This document shows positions 26,016 through 34,542 of a stretch of DNA of 64,000 nt, piece by piece. The position numbers and the translations under genes are program-made. How positions within the stretch are numbered: position 1 is the first letter of the stretch; the number at the start of each line of letters is the position of its first letter. The notes beneath the pieces are model-generated. The model had not been told where the DNA came from and searched no databases. It worked only from the letters and a program-made list of their open reading frames with translations. The stretch is from Candidatus Avedoeria danica. GTDB lineage: Bacteria > Chloroflexota > Anaerolineae > Epilineales > Epilineaceae. The DNA lies in assembly GCA_016703025.1 (NCBI GenBank), contig JADJCV010000005.1:310001-374000 (forward strand). Reading direction: 5' to 3'.

Positions 26016-26837
26016 TCATGGTTCCGCCGGTCCGTATGCGGCGACGAGCAGCGTCAGGTCGTCATCCGTCCGGGCACGGACGCGCGGCGAGTCAAGGAAC
26101 GCGGCGAGCTGAGCCGTGGCGGTCTCGACGTGATCGATGGCGGCAGCGAAGCGGACGAGGGGCTGGAAGAAGGCGGCGTGCGGGGTCGCCGTCGCCAAGT
26201 CGAGCGCCAGTCGCAACAGGCCGTCCGTCAGCAGCACAACGGCCGCCACGTCGCCGTCCGCCCGCGTCATCACGTCCAGCGCGGCGGCGACCGCGCCTTC
26301 GCTCGTCAGAAAGGTCGTCTCGTTCGCATAGTCGCCCCGCTCCGGCACGGTCACCGCCGTGACCACGCCGTCCCGCCCGACCGCGACGACGAGGCCATCA
26401 CCGATCTGGGCCGCGAGCACGCCTTCAGGGCGGACGATCGCGCACGACAGCGTGCAAGCCAGGTCACGGGTCGGCCATCCCTCGGCGTCCGCCAGGACTT
26501 CGACGGCCGCCCTCGCAGCATGCAGTGCGGCCGCCATCCCCTCGGCATCCCGTTCGCGCCGCGCCTCGACGTCGCCGTCCGCGTCGACGGTCCCCACCGG
26601 CCCCATGCCGGCCGGGCCTCCGTCACGCACCAACGTGCCGACGGCGGCGGCCACCGCGACCGCCGCCCCCCGCGCGCTGTGCGGCGCGCTGCCGGCGCCG
26701 TCCGCCACGGCGGCAACCAACGCCCCATCCGTTCGGACGGCCGCAGCATGTGCGTCCTGGCAGTCCGTGCCCGTCACGCGGTGCGACGTGCCGGCGATGG
26801 ACGCCGCCGCCCATCGCCACCCCCCGGCGCCGCTCAA
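26016..26837 (-). CDS. PP2C-family protein phosphatase (triad member)
   Basis: 273 residues if translation starts at TTG 26837, 7 bases after the vWA stop; no ATG or GTG fits in frame before the domain, so the start is uncertain. PP2C motifs: SIAGTSHRVTGTDCQDAH, VAAVADGAGSAPHSARGAA (metal Asp about 46), QIGDGLVVAVGRDG, LLTDGLLRLALDLA and the late DDDLTLLVAAYG. It is a Mg/Mn-dependent Ser/Thr phosphatase expected to reverse the kinase encoded next. Order vWA-PP2C-kinase on one strand matches the TerY-P triad described for tellurite/stress-linked systems. Confidence 0.87.
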   Translation of the reverse strand: MSGAGGWRWAAASIAGTSHRVTGTDCQDAHAAAVRTDGALVAAVADGAGSAPHSARGAAVAVAAAVGTLVRDGGPAGMGPVGTVDADGDVEARRERDAEGMAAALHAARAAVEVLADAEGWPTRDLACTLSCAIVRPEGVLAAQIGDGLVVAVGRDGVVTAVTVPERGDYANETTFLTSEGAVAAALDVMTRADGDVAAVVLLTDGLLRLALDLATATPHAAFFQPLVRFAAAIDHVETATAQLAAFLDSPRVRARTDDDLTLLVAAYGPAEP

Positions 26838-26844
26838 CTGCCGC

Positions 26845-27582
26845 TCAATGGGACGTGTCGGCCACCGCCCAGCCGACCGGCGGCAGCGGCGTCTGGTCGC
26901 CCGGCCGGGACTGGGACACGGCCGAGAGGCTCTTCGACAGCCACGCAAAGAGCTCGTTGAAGGCCAGCCCGGCCAGCTTGAGCGGCGGCCGATCCTCACC
27001 GCAAAAACGAGCCAGCGTCCGCATGTCCGCGCCCTCGACCCCGACGGCGTACAACGAGACGCCGCGCCGTCCCTCCTCGGCCCGCGCCTCGTCGGCCGCC
27101 GCCTCCCAGCCGCGGTCCGTCGGGCGGCCATCCGTAACCAGCAGGAGCCACGGCCGGAAGTAGTCGATGCCGTTCGCGCGGTAGCGTTCCTTGCGCGCCC
27201 GTAGGAGCGCCAGCGCCCGGCCAACGGCCTCGCCCATCGGCGTCTCGCCGTCGGCGACGAGCGTCGGCGCCACGAATCGGTCGACGGTCGTGAAGGCGTC
27301 CGCCGGGTCGGCGGGCGCCGTTGCCCCGCCGGCCGGGTCGAGGACACGGACGCCGCCGCCGAACGTCAGCACCCCGATCTCGACACGCAGGCTGGCCAGT
27401 GTATCGGCCTTCAGCGCCGCGGCAAGGGACTGCAGACCGGCGTTCAGCTCGGCAATCGCCCGACCGTGCATCGAGCCCGAGGTGTCCAGCACGAGGGCGA
27501 CAGCACAGCGCGGCTCGGGGTTGTCCGCGAACTCGACGCCGGCAAGGACATCGCCGTGCATGGGATCGGATCGTTCTTCCAT
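26845..27582 (-). CDS. TerY-like von Willebrand factor type A protein (triad member)
   Basis: 245 residues from ATG 27582, which has a strong GGAGGT 7 bases upstream. It is a single vWA domain: MIDAS D33-T-S-G-S (VLDTSGSMHGRAIAELNAGL), the threonine loop DGETPMGEAVGRAL and the second acidic loop LLLVTDGRPTDRGWEAA. It is soluble with no signal peptide, so it acts in the cytoplasm as a metal-dependent adhesion or scaffold module. It is the first gene of the vWA/PP2C/kinase set. No terB, terC, terD or terZ genes are in the window, so a tellurium phenotype should not be assumed. Confidence 0.88.
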   Translation of the reverse strand: MEERSDPMHGDVLAGVEFADNPEPRCAVALVLDTSGSMHGRAIAELNAGLQSLAAALKADTLASLRVEIGVLTFGGGVRVLDPAGGATAPADPADAFTTVDRFVAPTLVADGETPMGEAVGRALALLRARKERYRANGIDYFRPWLLLVTDGRPTDRGWEAAADEARAEEGRRGVSLYAVGVEGADMRTLARFCGEDRPPLKLAGLAFNELFAWLSKSLSAVSQSRPGDQTPLPPVGWAVADTSH

Positions 27583-27650
27583 CGGGTCGACCTCCGTTGC
27601 GTGAATCCTTGTCAACTCGTCGCCTGGGTCCGCCGGCCGCGCGCACCCGC

Positions 27651-28454
27651 TTACGGACGGGGGAACGATAGCGTCCGGACCGTCGTTCCGGCGGCGGTGA
27701 GGCGCACGACGGCGTAGCCGGGCAAGGCAACGGGGTCTGCGCCCGCCACCTCGTCCGTCGGCCAACCCGTCAGCTGGGCAAACGTGCTCGGCGCCGCGGA
27801 GTAGAGGACGCCGTCGACCGACATGTGCAGCGGCTGATGGATGTGGCCGAAGAACACACCGCGCACCCGATTCGCAACGGCGGCCAGGCGGTCATGCAGC
27901 CCATCTCCGTCCCGGACGAGCATCGTCCGGTCGATCCACGGGCTTCCCATCGGCAGCAGCGGGAAGTGCGTAAAGAGCGTCAACGGCGGGCCGTCGGGGG
28001 TGAGCTCGCGCTCGAGGACGGACCACTGCGCTGCCGAGAGAGCGCCCTGCGGATCGATCGCGTCCGGTCCGCGCGCATCGACGGCCAGGAAACGATGGCC
28101 GCGCACCTCGAAGGCGTACGACCACGGGCCGTCGTCGGGCAGGAGGGGCACGTGCGGGCCGACGCGCATCCAGCGGCGCAGGTCGGCTGCCGTGTCATGG
28201 TTGCCGACCGCGTAGTAGGTCGGCGCGGTCAACCGCCCGAACACGCCCGCCGCCAACGCGTAGCTGGCGTCGTGCGGCTCGGTCACGACATCGCCGGTGT
28301 GGAGGACGAAGTCCGGCTGGGGCACAAGCGCGTTGATCGTCTCCACGATGCGCTCGGCGCAAGGCAGCGCGGCAAGGCCGTGCCGCCGGTAGTCGGCGCT
28401 CGGCCCGATGTGGCTGTCCGTGATGTGGACGAAGGTCACGTCGCCCGCGTGCAT
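27651..28454 (-). CDS. Calcineurin-like metallophosphoesterase
   Basis: 267 residues from ATG 28454, preceded by GAGG at 6 bases; the in-frame ATG 6 bases earlier would leave no room for it. The five metal-binding blocks are complete: DSHIG (HITDSHIG), GDVV (LHTGDVVTEPHDA), GNHD (YYAVGNHDTAADL), HFPL (LFTHFPLLPMG) and GHIH (FFGHIHQPLHM). The order and GNHD/GHIH spacing resemble the cAMP phosphodiesterase CpdA/Icc branch of class III enzymes, but substrates in this fold are hard to predict. No signal peptide, so probably cytoplasmic. It lies on the same strand as, and 68 bases upstream of, the vWA triad. Confidence 0.9.
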   Translation of the reverse strand: MHAGDVTFVHITDSHIGPSADYRRHGLAALPCAERIVETINALVPQPDFVLHTGDVVTEPHDASYALAAGVFGRLTAPTYYAVGNHDTAADLRRWMRVGPHVPLLPDDGPWSYAFEVRGHRFLAVDARGPDAIDPQGALSAAQWSVLERELTPDGPPLTLFTHFPLLPMGSPWIDRTMLVRDGDGLHDRLAAVANRVRGVFFGHIHQPLHMSVDGVLYSAAPSTFAQLTGWPTDEVAGADPVALPGYAVVRLTAAGTTVRTLSFPRP

Positions 28455-28608
28455 GGCCATCCTCGTCGATCGTCGGCCCGGGGGATCCTGCGTCGGAGGA
28501 TACCGCACCGTGATGGCGGCGGCCCAGCGGTACGCGCCGGACGAATGAACGACGGCCACCGCTCGAGCGTGACGGCGATGGGCACGATGCCGCCGCCGCC
28601 CGAAGAGA

Positions 28609-29235
28609 TCAGCGATCCAATGCCACCCAGAGCAACTTCAGCGACGCCGGGCCTTCGCGCAGCCGCCACCACGCGGCGTGGACCGCGGGATAGGTCCGCC
28701 GGTCGGCGGCCACCCCGATCGTGTTCGCATCGAAGCGGCGGCAGGCGAACAGGGCGCGCGGCATGTGGTAGGCCTGCGTGACGAGCAGCGACGTTTCCGA
28801 TGGGTGCGCCGCGACCCAGCCGGAGCACGAGGCCCAGGTGCTCGTGCCGCTGGTGTCCAACCGAATCGCTCTGGCCGGGACGCCCAGCTGCTCCGCGAGA
28901 CGCGCCATCGTGCCCGGCTCGTCGTAAGCGCCCGGCCCGACGCTGCCGCTCATGACGAGCCCATCGACCGTGCCGAGCACGTACAGTTCGGCCGCCGTCG
29001 CGACGCGGTCGAAGAGGATCGGCGTCGGCGCGCCGCTCGGCCAGACGCCGGCGCCGAAGACGATGGCCGTGTTGCGGTGCGGTGCCTGCACGACGGTGTA
29101 CGTCCGGTCGTGCGCCGCCGCCGCCATGTAGCGCGCCGCCCCGCCGCCGATCACGGCCGCCAACGCGGTCAGCGCGACGAACAGCGCGCCGACGTTCCGG
29201 CGAAGGACGCTCTGGAAACCTGGGCATGTGTTCAT
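28609..29235 (-). CDS. SanA/YdcF-type (DUF218) membrane protein
   Basis: 208 residues from ATG 29235, preceded by TACGCT at 7 bases (leaderless type). One N-terminal TM segment (about 12-32, LRRNVGALFVALTALAAVIG), then the DUF218 domain: NTAIVFGAGVWPSGAPTPIL, LYVLGTVDGLVMSGSVGPGA, YDEPGTMARLAEQLGVPARA and DTSGTSTWAS. SanA-like proteins affect envelope permeability, for example to vancomycin at high temperature in E. coli. The molecular activity is not settled. The long in-frame upstream extension is Arg/Pro-rich non-coding-like sequence and is rejected. Confidence 0.87.
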   Translation of the reverse strand: MNTCPGFQSVLRRNVGALFVALTALAAVIGGGAARYMAAAAHDRTYTVVQAPHRNTAIVFGAGVWPSGAPTPILFDRVATAAELYVLGTVDGLVMSGSVGPGAYDEPGTMARLAEQLGVPARAIRLDTSGTSTWASCSGWVAAHPSETSLLVTQAYHMPRALFACRRFDANTIGVAADRRTYPAVHAAWWRLREGPASLKLLWVALDR

Positions 29236-29242
29236 GGCGCAC

Positions 29243-29248
29243 AGCGTA
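29243..29248 (-). promoter_or_regulatory. Putative leaderless -10 element (TACGCT)
   Basis: TACGCT on the minus strand ends 7 bases before ATG 29235, with no Shine-Dalgarno between. It has the same geometry as the other TANNNT starts in this window. Confidence 0.4.
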
Positions 29249-29360
29249 CCGCCTTCGCGCCGTGTTCGAACGCCCGCCGACCGCCGCGCCGCCGCCGCGC
29301 AACCGTCGATGGGTGCCGCAATCGTCGGCCAATGCGGATCGTGGTCGTCCGACATGCGCC

Positions 29361-29385
29361 GGTAGGGGCACGCCTTGCCCCTACC
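29361..29385. terminator. Perfect 10-bp hairpin downstream of yifB
   Basis: GGTAGGGGCA at 29361-29370 pairs exactly with TGCCCCTACC at 29376-29385 around a 5-base loop. It lies 51 bases after the yifB stop and could end that transcript. The same wording (GTAGGGGCA...TGCCCCTAC) is a frequent extragenic repeat in several phyla, so it may be a REP-like element rather than a dedicated terminator. The rest of 29236-29435 shows nothing else clear. Confidence 0.55.
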
Positions 29386-29435
29386 GTGCGGTAATTGTGG
29401 TCTCCGATGCCGGAGTAATGGCCGTCGTGCTGGAA

Positions 29436-31148
29436 TCACGTCCCCTGCCGCGGCCGGTACTGCAGCGCCTCCGCCACGTGGCGGGTCGCGATCCCGTCGG
29501 CCGCCTCGAGATCGGCAATCGTCCGGGATACCTTGAGGATGCGGTGGAACGCCCGTGCCGAAAGGCCAAGCCGCCGCATCGCCGTCCGGAGCAGAGCCTC
29601 GCCGTCGGTGTCGATGCGGCAGTCGCGGCGGACCTGGGCTGCGGATAGCTCGGCGTTGCAGCGCGCGGCGGCGGCGCCGACGAAACCGAAGCCCGGCAGC
29701 GATCGGTCGTCCGTCGCAGTGTCGTTGTCCGGAGACCCGGGCGTCGCCGACGCGACAGCGATCGATCGTCGTTCCGCGCCGGCCGGATCGTGGGCTCGCA
29801 CCGCCAACTCGCGCTGGCGCCGGCGGTCGACCGCTGCGGGCGACGCCGCCGGACCCTCCGCTGCCCCCAGCCGCGCCCGCTGGCGTTCCCGCGCGGCCAC
29901 CACCCGGGCGCGTACGGCGACCGACCTCTCGCCGGTCGGCCCACCCAGAAGCTTCTCATGCGGGACGCGGGGCACCTCGACGTGGAGGTCGATGCGGTCC
30001 ATCAGCGGCCCGCTGACACGACGCCCGTAGCGCAGGACGGCGGCGACGGCGCACGTACAGGCGTGGTCAGGGTCGCCGTGATAGCCGCACGGACAGGGGT
30101 TGCGGGCGGCAATCAGCGTCACGCTGGCCGGAAAAATCGCGCTGCCGGCGGCGCGGGCGATCGTGACGCGCCGGTCTTCGATGGGCTGGCGGAGGCTCTC
30201 GAGGACCGCCGGGTCGAACTCGGGCAGCTCGTCGAGGAACAGGACGCCGTGGTGGGCCAGCGAGACCTCGCCCGGCCGCGGCCAAGAGCCGCCGCCGATC
30301 AGGCCGGCGTTGGAGATCGTATGGTGCGGTGCGCGGAACGGGCGCGCTTGGATGAGCGGCACGTCGCTGGGCAGCAGGCCGGCGACGGAATAGACCGCGG
30401 TGACCTCCAGCGCCTCCTCGAGCAACAGCGGCGGCAGGATGGACGGCAGGCAGCGCGCCAGCATCGTCTTGCCCCCGCCCGGCGGGCCGGTGAACGACAG
30501 GTTGTGCCCGCCGGCGGCGGCGATCTCGAGGGCGCGGCGCGCGTGCTCCTGGCCTCGGACGTCGCTGAGGTCGGTGTGCGGCGCCGGCGCGGTGTGCGAC
30601 GGAACGGCGGCAATCGGCGGCAGCGGGGCGCCGGTGCGCAGGTGCTGGACGAGTTGGCGCAGGCTGTCGGATGCGACGACGTCGAGGCCGGGGACGAGGG
30701 CGGCCTCGGCGCCGTTGGCAGCGGGCACGATGACCCGTCGGAAGCCGTGGTTGCGGGCGGCGACCGCCACCGGGAGGACGCCGTGCGTCCGCCGCAGTCG
30801 ACCGTCGAGGGCAACCTCGCCGAACACGAGCGCGTCGTCCAACGCGCCATTGAGAGCGCCGGGCAGCTGCTCGCTGGCCGCCAGGATCCCGAGCGCGATC
30901 GCCAGATCGTAGTGCGGACCGATCTTGCGGACGTGCGCAGGCGCCAGGTTGATCGTGATCCGGGCCATTGGGAAGCCGAATCCGGCGTTGCGCAGCGCGG
31001 CGTACAGGCGGTCCTTGGACTCGCGCACCGTCATATCCGGGAGGCCGACGAGCGTGATGTGCGGCAGGCCGTGGTGGATGTCGACCTCGACCTGCACGAG
31101 CTCGCCCTCCAGACCGGCCAACGCGCAGCTCCACATCCGAGCGAGCAT
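29436..31148 (-). CDS. comM: YifB/ComM-family Mg-chelatase-like AAA+ ATPase
   Basis: 570 residues from ATG 31148, preceded by GAGGAGGACAGG. The N-terminal Lon-protease-like ChlI domain (about 1-190) starts MLARMWSCALAGLEGELVQVEV and has VGLPDMTVRESKDRLYAALR. The AAA+ domain has Walker A FTGPPGGGKTMLAR, Walker B GVLFLDELPEFD and RNPCPCGYHGD with a CACTC-like Cys cluster. The Mg-chelatase C-terminal domain ends SRTIADLEAADGIATRHVAE. ComM is a hexameric helicase promoting branch migration during natural transformation. The C-terminal region carries a ~40-residue unconserved insert (about 470-508). Divergent from murA. Confidence 0.95.
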   Translation of the reverse strand: MLARMWSCALAGLEGELVQVEVDIHHGLPHITLVGLPDMTVRESKDRLYAALRNAGFGFPMARITINLAPAHVRKIGPHYDLAIALGILAASEQLPGALNGALDDALVFGEVALDGRLRRTHGVLPVAVAARNHGFRRVIVPAANGAEAALVPGLDVVASDSLRQLVQHLRTGAPLPPIAAVPSHTAPAPHTDLSDVRGQEHARRALEIAAAGGHNLSFTGPPGGGKTMLARCLPSILPPLLLEEALEVTAVYSVAGLLPSDVPLIQARPFRAPHHTISNAGLIGGGSWPRPGEVSLAHHGVLFLDELPEFDPAVLESLRQPIEDRRVTIARAAGSAIFPASVTLIAARNPCPCGYHGDPDHACTCAVAAVLRYGRRVSGPLMDRIDLHVEVPRVPHEKLLGGPTGERSVAVRARVVAARERQRARLGAAEGPAASPAAVDRRRQRELAVRAHDPAGAERRSIAVASATPGSPDNDTATDDRSLPGFGFVGAAAARCNAELSAAQVRRDCRIDTDGEALLRTAMRRLGLSARAFHRILKVSRTIADLEAADGIATRHVAEALQYRPRQGT

Positions 31149-31382
31149 CCTGTCCTCCTCGACGGACAGCCGGTGGTTCGACCCGGCGGCGGGTCCCACT
31201 GTACGGCGCAGAGGCGGGTTTGGGCAGGGCGACCGGGACAGGATGGCGACACGCTGCGGACACGCAGGTGACATCGGGTGCGGCGGCGATCACGCGTTTG
31301 GCCAGCCGGCGGCGCCTCAGGATCGTCGGCCCCGGCGTCGGGCAATCAGCGGTGGCGCGGCGGTTTGGGCACGCCGGGCGCG

Positions 31383-31411
31383 TTCATCGGGCCGGACCGT
31401 TCGGGTATACT
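31383..31411 (+). promoter_or_regulatory. Putative sigma-70-type promoter of murA-mreB
   Basis: TTCATC at 31383-31388 and TATACT at 31406-31411, separated by 17 bases, lie 47 bases upstream of murA in the divergent yifB/murA gap. The -10 is one base from TATAAT; the -35 is weak. The remaining part of the 310-base gap (31149-31458) shows no gene. Confidence 0.5.
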
Positions 31412-31458
31412 AGCCCTCGCCTGGGTGCCCCTGCCCAGCCTCCCCAGCGGGTGCGCAC

Positions 31459-32817
31459 ATGACCCTCGCCCTGACCGATTCCCCAGTTCGGTCCCCGATC
31501 GTCGATCCCGTGGTCGATTCCGTGGTCGATCCCCCGTCCCGTGAACGCATCTACGTGCTGCAAGGCGGCGCGCGTCTGTCCGGCACGGTGCAGATCGGCG
31601 GCGCCAAGAACGCGGCGCTGCCCATTCTGGCCGCCACGCTCCTGACCGCCGACAGCTGCACGATCGAGAACGTGCCCGATATCGCCGACGTCCGGGTCAT
31701 GCTCGACCTCCTGCGCCACATGGGCGCCGAGGTCGAGCACGAGGCGGCGCTGAGTCGCGTGACGGTGTGCTGCGCCGACATCCGCACGCGGACGACGCCC
31801 GACGCGCTGGCCGAACGGTTCCGCGGCAGCTTCCTGGTGATGGGCCCGCTGTTGGCGCGCTTCGGCCAGGCCAGCACGGCTCGGCCGGGCGGCTGCAACA
31901 TCGGCTCCCGGCCCGTCGACGTGCACAGCAAGGGCTTTGCGGCGCTGGGCGCGCAAGTGGCCAACGTCGACCATCGGTTCGCCGCCAGCGGCCGCCTCAA
32001 GGGCGCGAACATCCTGCTGGACGTCCCGAGCCATACCGGCACGGAGAACATCATCATGGCGGCCGTGCTGGCCGAGGGGCTGACCGTCATCGACAACGCC
32101 AGCATCGAACCGGAAGTGCTCGAGCTCGTCGACTTCCTGCGGTCGCTCGGCGCGCGGATCGCGTGGGCGTCGACGGCGCGCCAGCTCGTCATCCAGGGCG
32201 TCCCGCGCTTGCACGGCTCGGTGTATCGCCTGATGCCCGATCGGCTCGAAGCCGGCACGTATCTCCTTGCCGGCGCGATCACGCGCGGTGACGTCACGGT
32301 CGAGCGCATCGTGCCCGACCATCTCCGCTCGGTGATGGGCAAGCTCGTGGAGGCGGGGGCGACGATCGAGGAGCACGACCACAGCGTCCGGGTGGTCGTG
32401 GATCGTCCGCTTCGGGCAGTCGATGTCCATACCTACTTCTATCCGGGCTTTCCGACGGACCTCCAACAGCCTTTCACCGCGCTGCTGACACAGGCCATCG
32501 GCGAGAGCATTGTCCAGGAAACGGTGTTCGAGGCCCGGATGACGTATGCTTATGAGCTGCAGCGAATGGGCGCGGACATTCGTGTCAACGGCTCAACGGC
32601 CGTCGTCACCGGTCCGTCCGTGCTGCATGGAACGACGGTGACCGCCCAGGACCTGCGGGCCGGCGCTGCCGTCATGCTTGCGGCACTCGCGGCTGATGGT
32701 GACACGCGGATCCGCGGCGCCCACACCGTCGAGCGTGGCTACAACCGACTGATCGAAAATCTGTGCGCCCTCGGCGCCGTCGGCCACGCGGAGTGGTTGG
32801 AGAGCGCACCCGCCTAG
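31459..32817 (+). CDS. murA: UDP-N-acetylglucosamine 1-carboxyvinyltransferase
   Basis: 452 residues. First committed step of peptidoglycan synthesis: it transfers enolpyruvate from PEP to UDP-GlcNAc. Landmarks: the IGGAKNAALPILAATLLT loop (K50, N51, the K22/N23 pair of E. coli), ARPGGCNIGSRPVD with the catalytic Cys at 146 (so fosfomycin-sensitive in principle), SHTGTENIIMAAVLAEG and FYPGFPTDLQQPFTALLTQA. An extra ~28-residue N-terminus (IVDPVVDSVVDP) comes from a 12-bp tandem repeat and is unlikely to be structural; no good internal start with a ribosome site was seen, so ATG 31459 is kept. mreB follows after 65 bases, a cell-wall pair. Confidence 0.96.
   Translation: MTLALTDSPVRSPIVDPVVDSVVDPPSRERIYVLQGGARLSGTVQIGGAKNAALPILAATLLTADSCTIENVPDIADVRVMLDLLRHMGAEVEHEAALSRVTVCCADIRTRTTPDALAERFRGSFLVMGPLLARFGQASTARPGGCNIGSRPVDVHSKGFAALGAQVANVDHRFAASGRLKGANILLDVPSHTGTENIIMAAVLAEGLTVIDNASIEPEVLELVDFLRSLGARIAWASTARQLVIQGVPRLHGSVYRLMPDRLEAGTYLLAGAITRGDVTVERIVPDHLRSVMGKLVEAGATIEEHDHSVRVVVDRPLRAVDVHTYFYPGFPTDLQQPFTALLTQAIGESIVQETVFEARMTYAYELQRMGADIRVNGSTAVVTGPSVLHGTTVTAQDLRAGAAVMLAALAADGDTRIRGAHTVERGYNRLIENLCALGAVGHAEWLESAPA
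31501..31536. repeat. 12-bp in-frame tandem repeat at the murA 5' end
   Basis: Three units of the type gtcgatcccgtg / gtcgattccgtg / gtcgatcccccg, encoding a Val-Asp-Pro-Val-like tract in the N-terminal extension of MurA. In-frame, so length variation would be tolerated. Confidence 0.75.
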
Positions 32818-32882
32818 CGGGCCGCTCGGCCAAACACGATTCGTACGACCGGCGCCACACAAGCGGCGCTTGCGGAGGCAGC

Positions 32883-33899
32883 ATGTTCACCCGTCATATC
32901 GGCATCGACCTGGGCACAGTCAACGTGCTCGTCCACGAGCGCGGGCGGGGCATCGTTCTCAACGAACCGTCGATCGTGGCGATCTCCGCCGGCGACAACC
33001 ACGTGATCGCCGTCGGGGACGAGGCCAAGGCGATGTTGGGCCGTACGCCGGAGACAATCGAGGTCGCCCGGCCGCTGCGGGACGGCGTGATCGCAGATTA
33101 TGTCGTGACAGAGGCGATGCTTCGCTACTTCATCACGAAGGTGTGCGGCCGGATGCCGCTCTTCAAGCCCGAGGTGATGATCAGCGTCCCGGTGGGGGTC
33201 ACCAGCGTCGAGAGCCGCGCGGTGCGCGACGCGGCCGAGGCCGCCGGCGCCAAATCGGCCTTCCTCATCCCCGAGCCGCTGGCTGCGGCGATGGGCGCCG
33301 GCCTGCCGGTCGGCACGCCGACGGGCAACATGATCCTCAACATGGGTGGCGGAACGAGCGAGTCCGCGGTCATTGCGATGAACGGGATCGTCGTCGCAAG
33401 CTCGGTGCGGGTCGGCGGCAACAAGATGGACGAGGCGATCGCCGCCTACGTCAAGCGCCGCTACAACCTGCTCATCGGCGACCGAACGGCCGAGCAGATC
33501 AAGGTCGAGATCGGCAGCGCGATCAAGCCGGAGCGACCGGAGGACGACCTGACGATGGACGTTCGCGGGCGCGATCAGGTCACCGGGCTGCCGAAGACGA
33601 TCTCGCTCAAGATGAGCGAGGTGGCCGAGGCGTTGGCCGAGCCCGTTCAGGCGATCATCGGCGTGGCGCGCGAGGTGCTCGAGCGCACGCCGCCCGAGCT
33701 CGTCAGCGACATCATCGACCGCGGTGTCGTCATGACCGGCGGAAGCGCGCAGCTGCGCGATCTGGACGTGCTCTTGACCGAGGAGATCGGCGTGCCGTTC
33801 TTCGTGGCCGACGACCCGATGGCATGCGTGGCGCTCGGTGCGGGGCGGGCGCTGGAGGCTTACCCGATGATCCGGCGGACGTTGCCGGCGCTGGGATAG
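32883..33899 (+). CDS. mreB: MreB/Mbl-type actin-like cell-shape protein
   Basis: 338 residues from ATG 32883 with GGAGG 5 bases upstream; the in-frame extension back to 32763 overlaps murA and is rejected. Actin-fold motifs: phosphate 1 GIDLGTVNVLVHERGRGIVL, connect and phosphate 2 NMGGGTSESAVIAMNGIV, adenosine motif VVMTGGSAQLRDLDVLLTEE. Also RPLRDGVIADYVVTEAML, typical of MreB. It forms membrane-bound filaments that steer the elongation machinery, so a rod-like or filamentous cell is expected. mreC and mreD do not follow, unlike the common cluster. Confidence 0.95.
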   Translation: MFTRHIGIDLGTVNVLVHERGRGIVLNEPSIVAISAGDNHVIAVGDEAKAMLGRTPETIEVARPLRDGVIADYVVTEAMLRYFITKVCGRMPLFKPEVMISVPVGVTSVESRAVRDAAEAAGAKSAFLIPEPLAAAMGAGLPVGTPTGNMILNMGGGTSESAVIAMNGIVVASSVRVGGNKMDEAIAAYVKRRYNLLIGDRTAEQIKVEIGSAIKPERPEDDLTMDVRGRDQVTGLPKTISLKMSEVAEALAEPVQAIIGVAREVLERTPPELVSDIIDRGVVMTGGSAQLRDLDVLLTEEIGVPFFVADDPMACVALGAGRALEAYPMIRRTLPALG

Positions 33900-33910
33900 T
33901 CCCGCCGCGC

Positions 33911-33939
33911 TTGGCAGCCGGCGGCACGTTGTATAGAAT
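33911..33939 (+). promoter_or_regulatory. Promoter of the rpmH-rnpA-yidD-yidC-jag operon
   Basis: TTGGCA at 33911-33916 and TAGAAT at 33934-33939 with an ideal 17-base spacer, 60 bases upstream of the rpmH ATG. Both hexamers match the vegetative consensus in 4-5 of 6 positions. Confidence 0.65.
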
Positions 33940-33999
33940 CGCGGATTGCACTTATCGCGGGCGAATCGCGCCCTACGCCGAGCCCCAGAGGATCGTGAA

Positions 34000-34149
34000 A
34001 TGAAGCGCACCTGGCAGCCCAACAAGCGCAAGCGACTGACGACCCACGGTTTCCGCAAGCGGATGTCGACGCCGGACGGGCGCAACGTGCTCAAGCGACG
34101 TCGACGGCACGGCCGCAAGTCCCTGGTGGTCGACCTGCACCACAAGTAG
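34000..34149 (+). CDS. rpmH: Large ribosomal subunit protein bL34
   Basis: 49 residues, near the usual 44-47. Begins MKRTWQPNKRKRLTTHGFRK, then RMSTPDGRNVLKRRRRHGRK, ending in a short VVDLHHK tail. Strongly basic, it binds 23S rRNA. ATG 34000 follows AGAGGAT; a longer in-frame start at 33946 overlaps the promoter region and is rejected. First gene of the conserved rpmH-rnpA-yidD-yidC-jag string. Confidence 0.97.
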   Translation: MKRTWQPNKRKRLTTHGFRKRMSTPDGRNVLKRRRRHGRKSLVVDLHHK

Positions 34150-34167
34150 CAGAGGCGCCCGAGGACG

Positions 34168-34542
34168 ATGCGGCGCGCAGTCCGGCTGCGGTCGGGCGAT
34201 GATTTCCGTCGCGTGCGGCGGGAAGGGCGGTCGCGGGCCAACAGCGCCTTCGTCGTACTGGCTGCGCCGCGGCCTGCCGGGCCGGACGGCGAATCGCGGA
34301 TCGGCATCGTCACCGGCAAGCGTGTCGGGGACGCCGTGACCCGCAATCGGATCAAGCGTCGGATTCGCGAGCGAATGCGGCTTCGTTATGGTCAAGTTCG
34401 GGCGGGGTGGGACATCGTGATCATCGTGCGCGCACCGCTTGTTGACCTCGACACCGTCGCGCTCGATCAGGCGTTGGGGTCGCTCCTCCGGCGATTGGAT
34501 TTGGTGACGGAAGCCCAATGCGTCGACTTGCCGTCGGCATGA
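34168..34542 (+). CDS. rnpA: Ribonuclease P protein component
   Basis: 124 residues. The basic protein subunit assists the RNase P RNA in removing tRNA 5' leaders. N-terminal LRSGDDFRRVRREGRS, then the signature GDAVTRNRIKRRIRERMRL (RNR motif at about residues 59-61) and DIVIIVRAPLVDLD. The gene starts 18 bases after rpmH with GAGGA just upstream. Its last 25 bases overlap yidD, which is common in this operon. Confidence 0.94.
   Translation: MRRAVRLRSGDDFRRVRREGRSRANSAFVVLAAPRPAGPDGESRIGIVTGKRVGDAVTRNRIKRRIRERMRLRYGQVRAGWDIVIIVRAPLVDLDTVALDQALGSLLRRLDLVTEAQCVDLPSA

Noticed and set aside
24116..28454. Anti-phage defence island (kinase, phosphatase, vWA, phosphoesterase)
   Set aside because: The kinase/PP2C/vWA set matches the TerY-P triad, and there are no nucleases, restriction genes or mobility genes around it.
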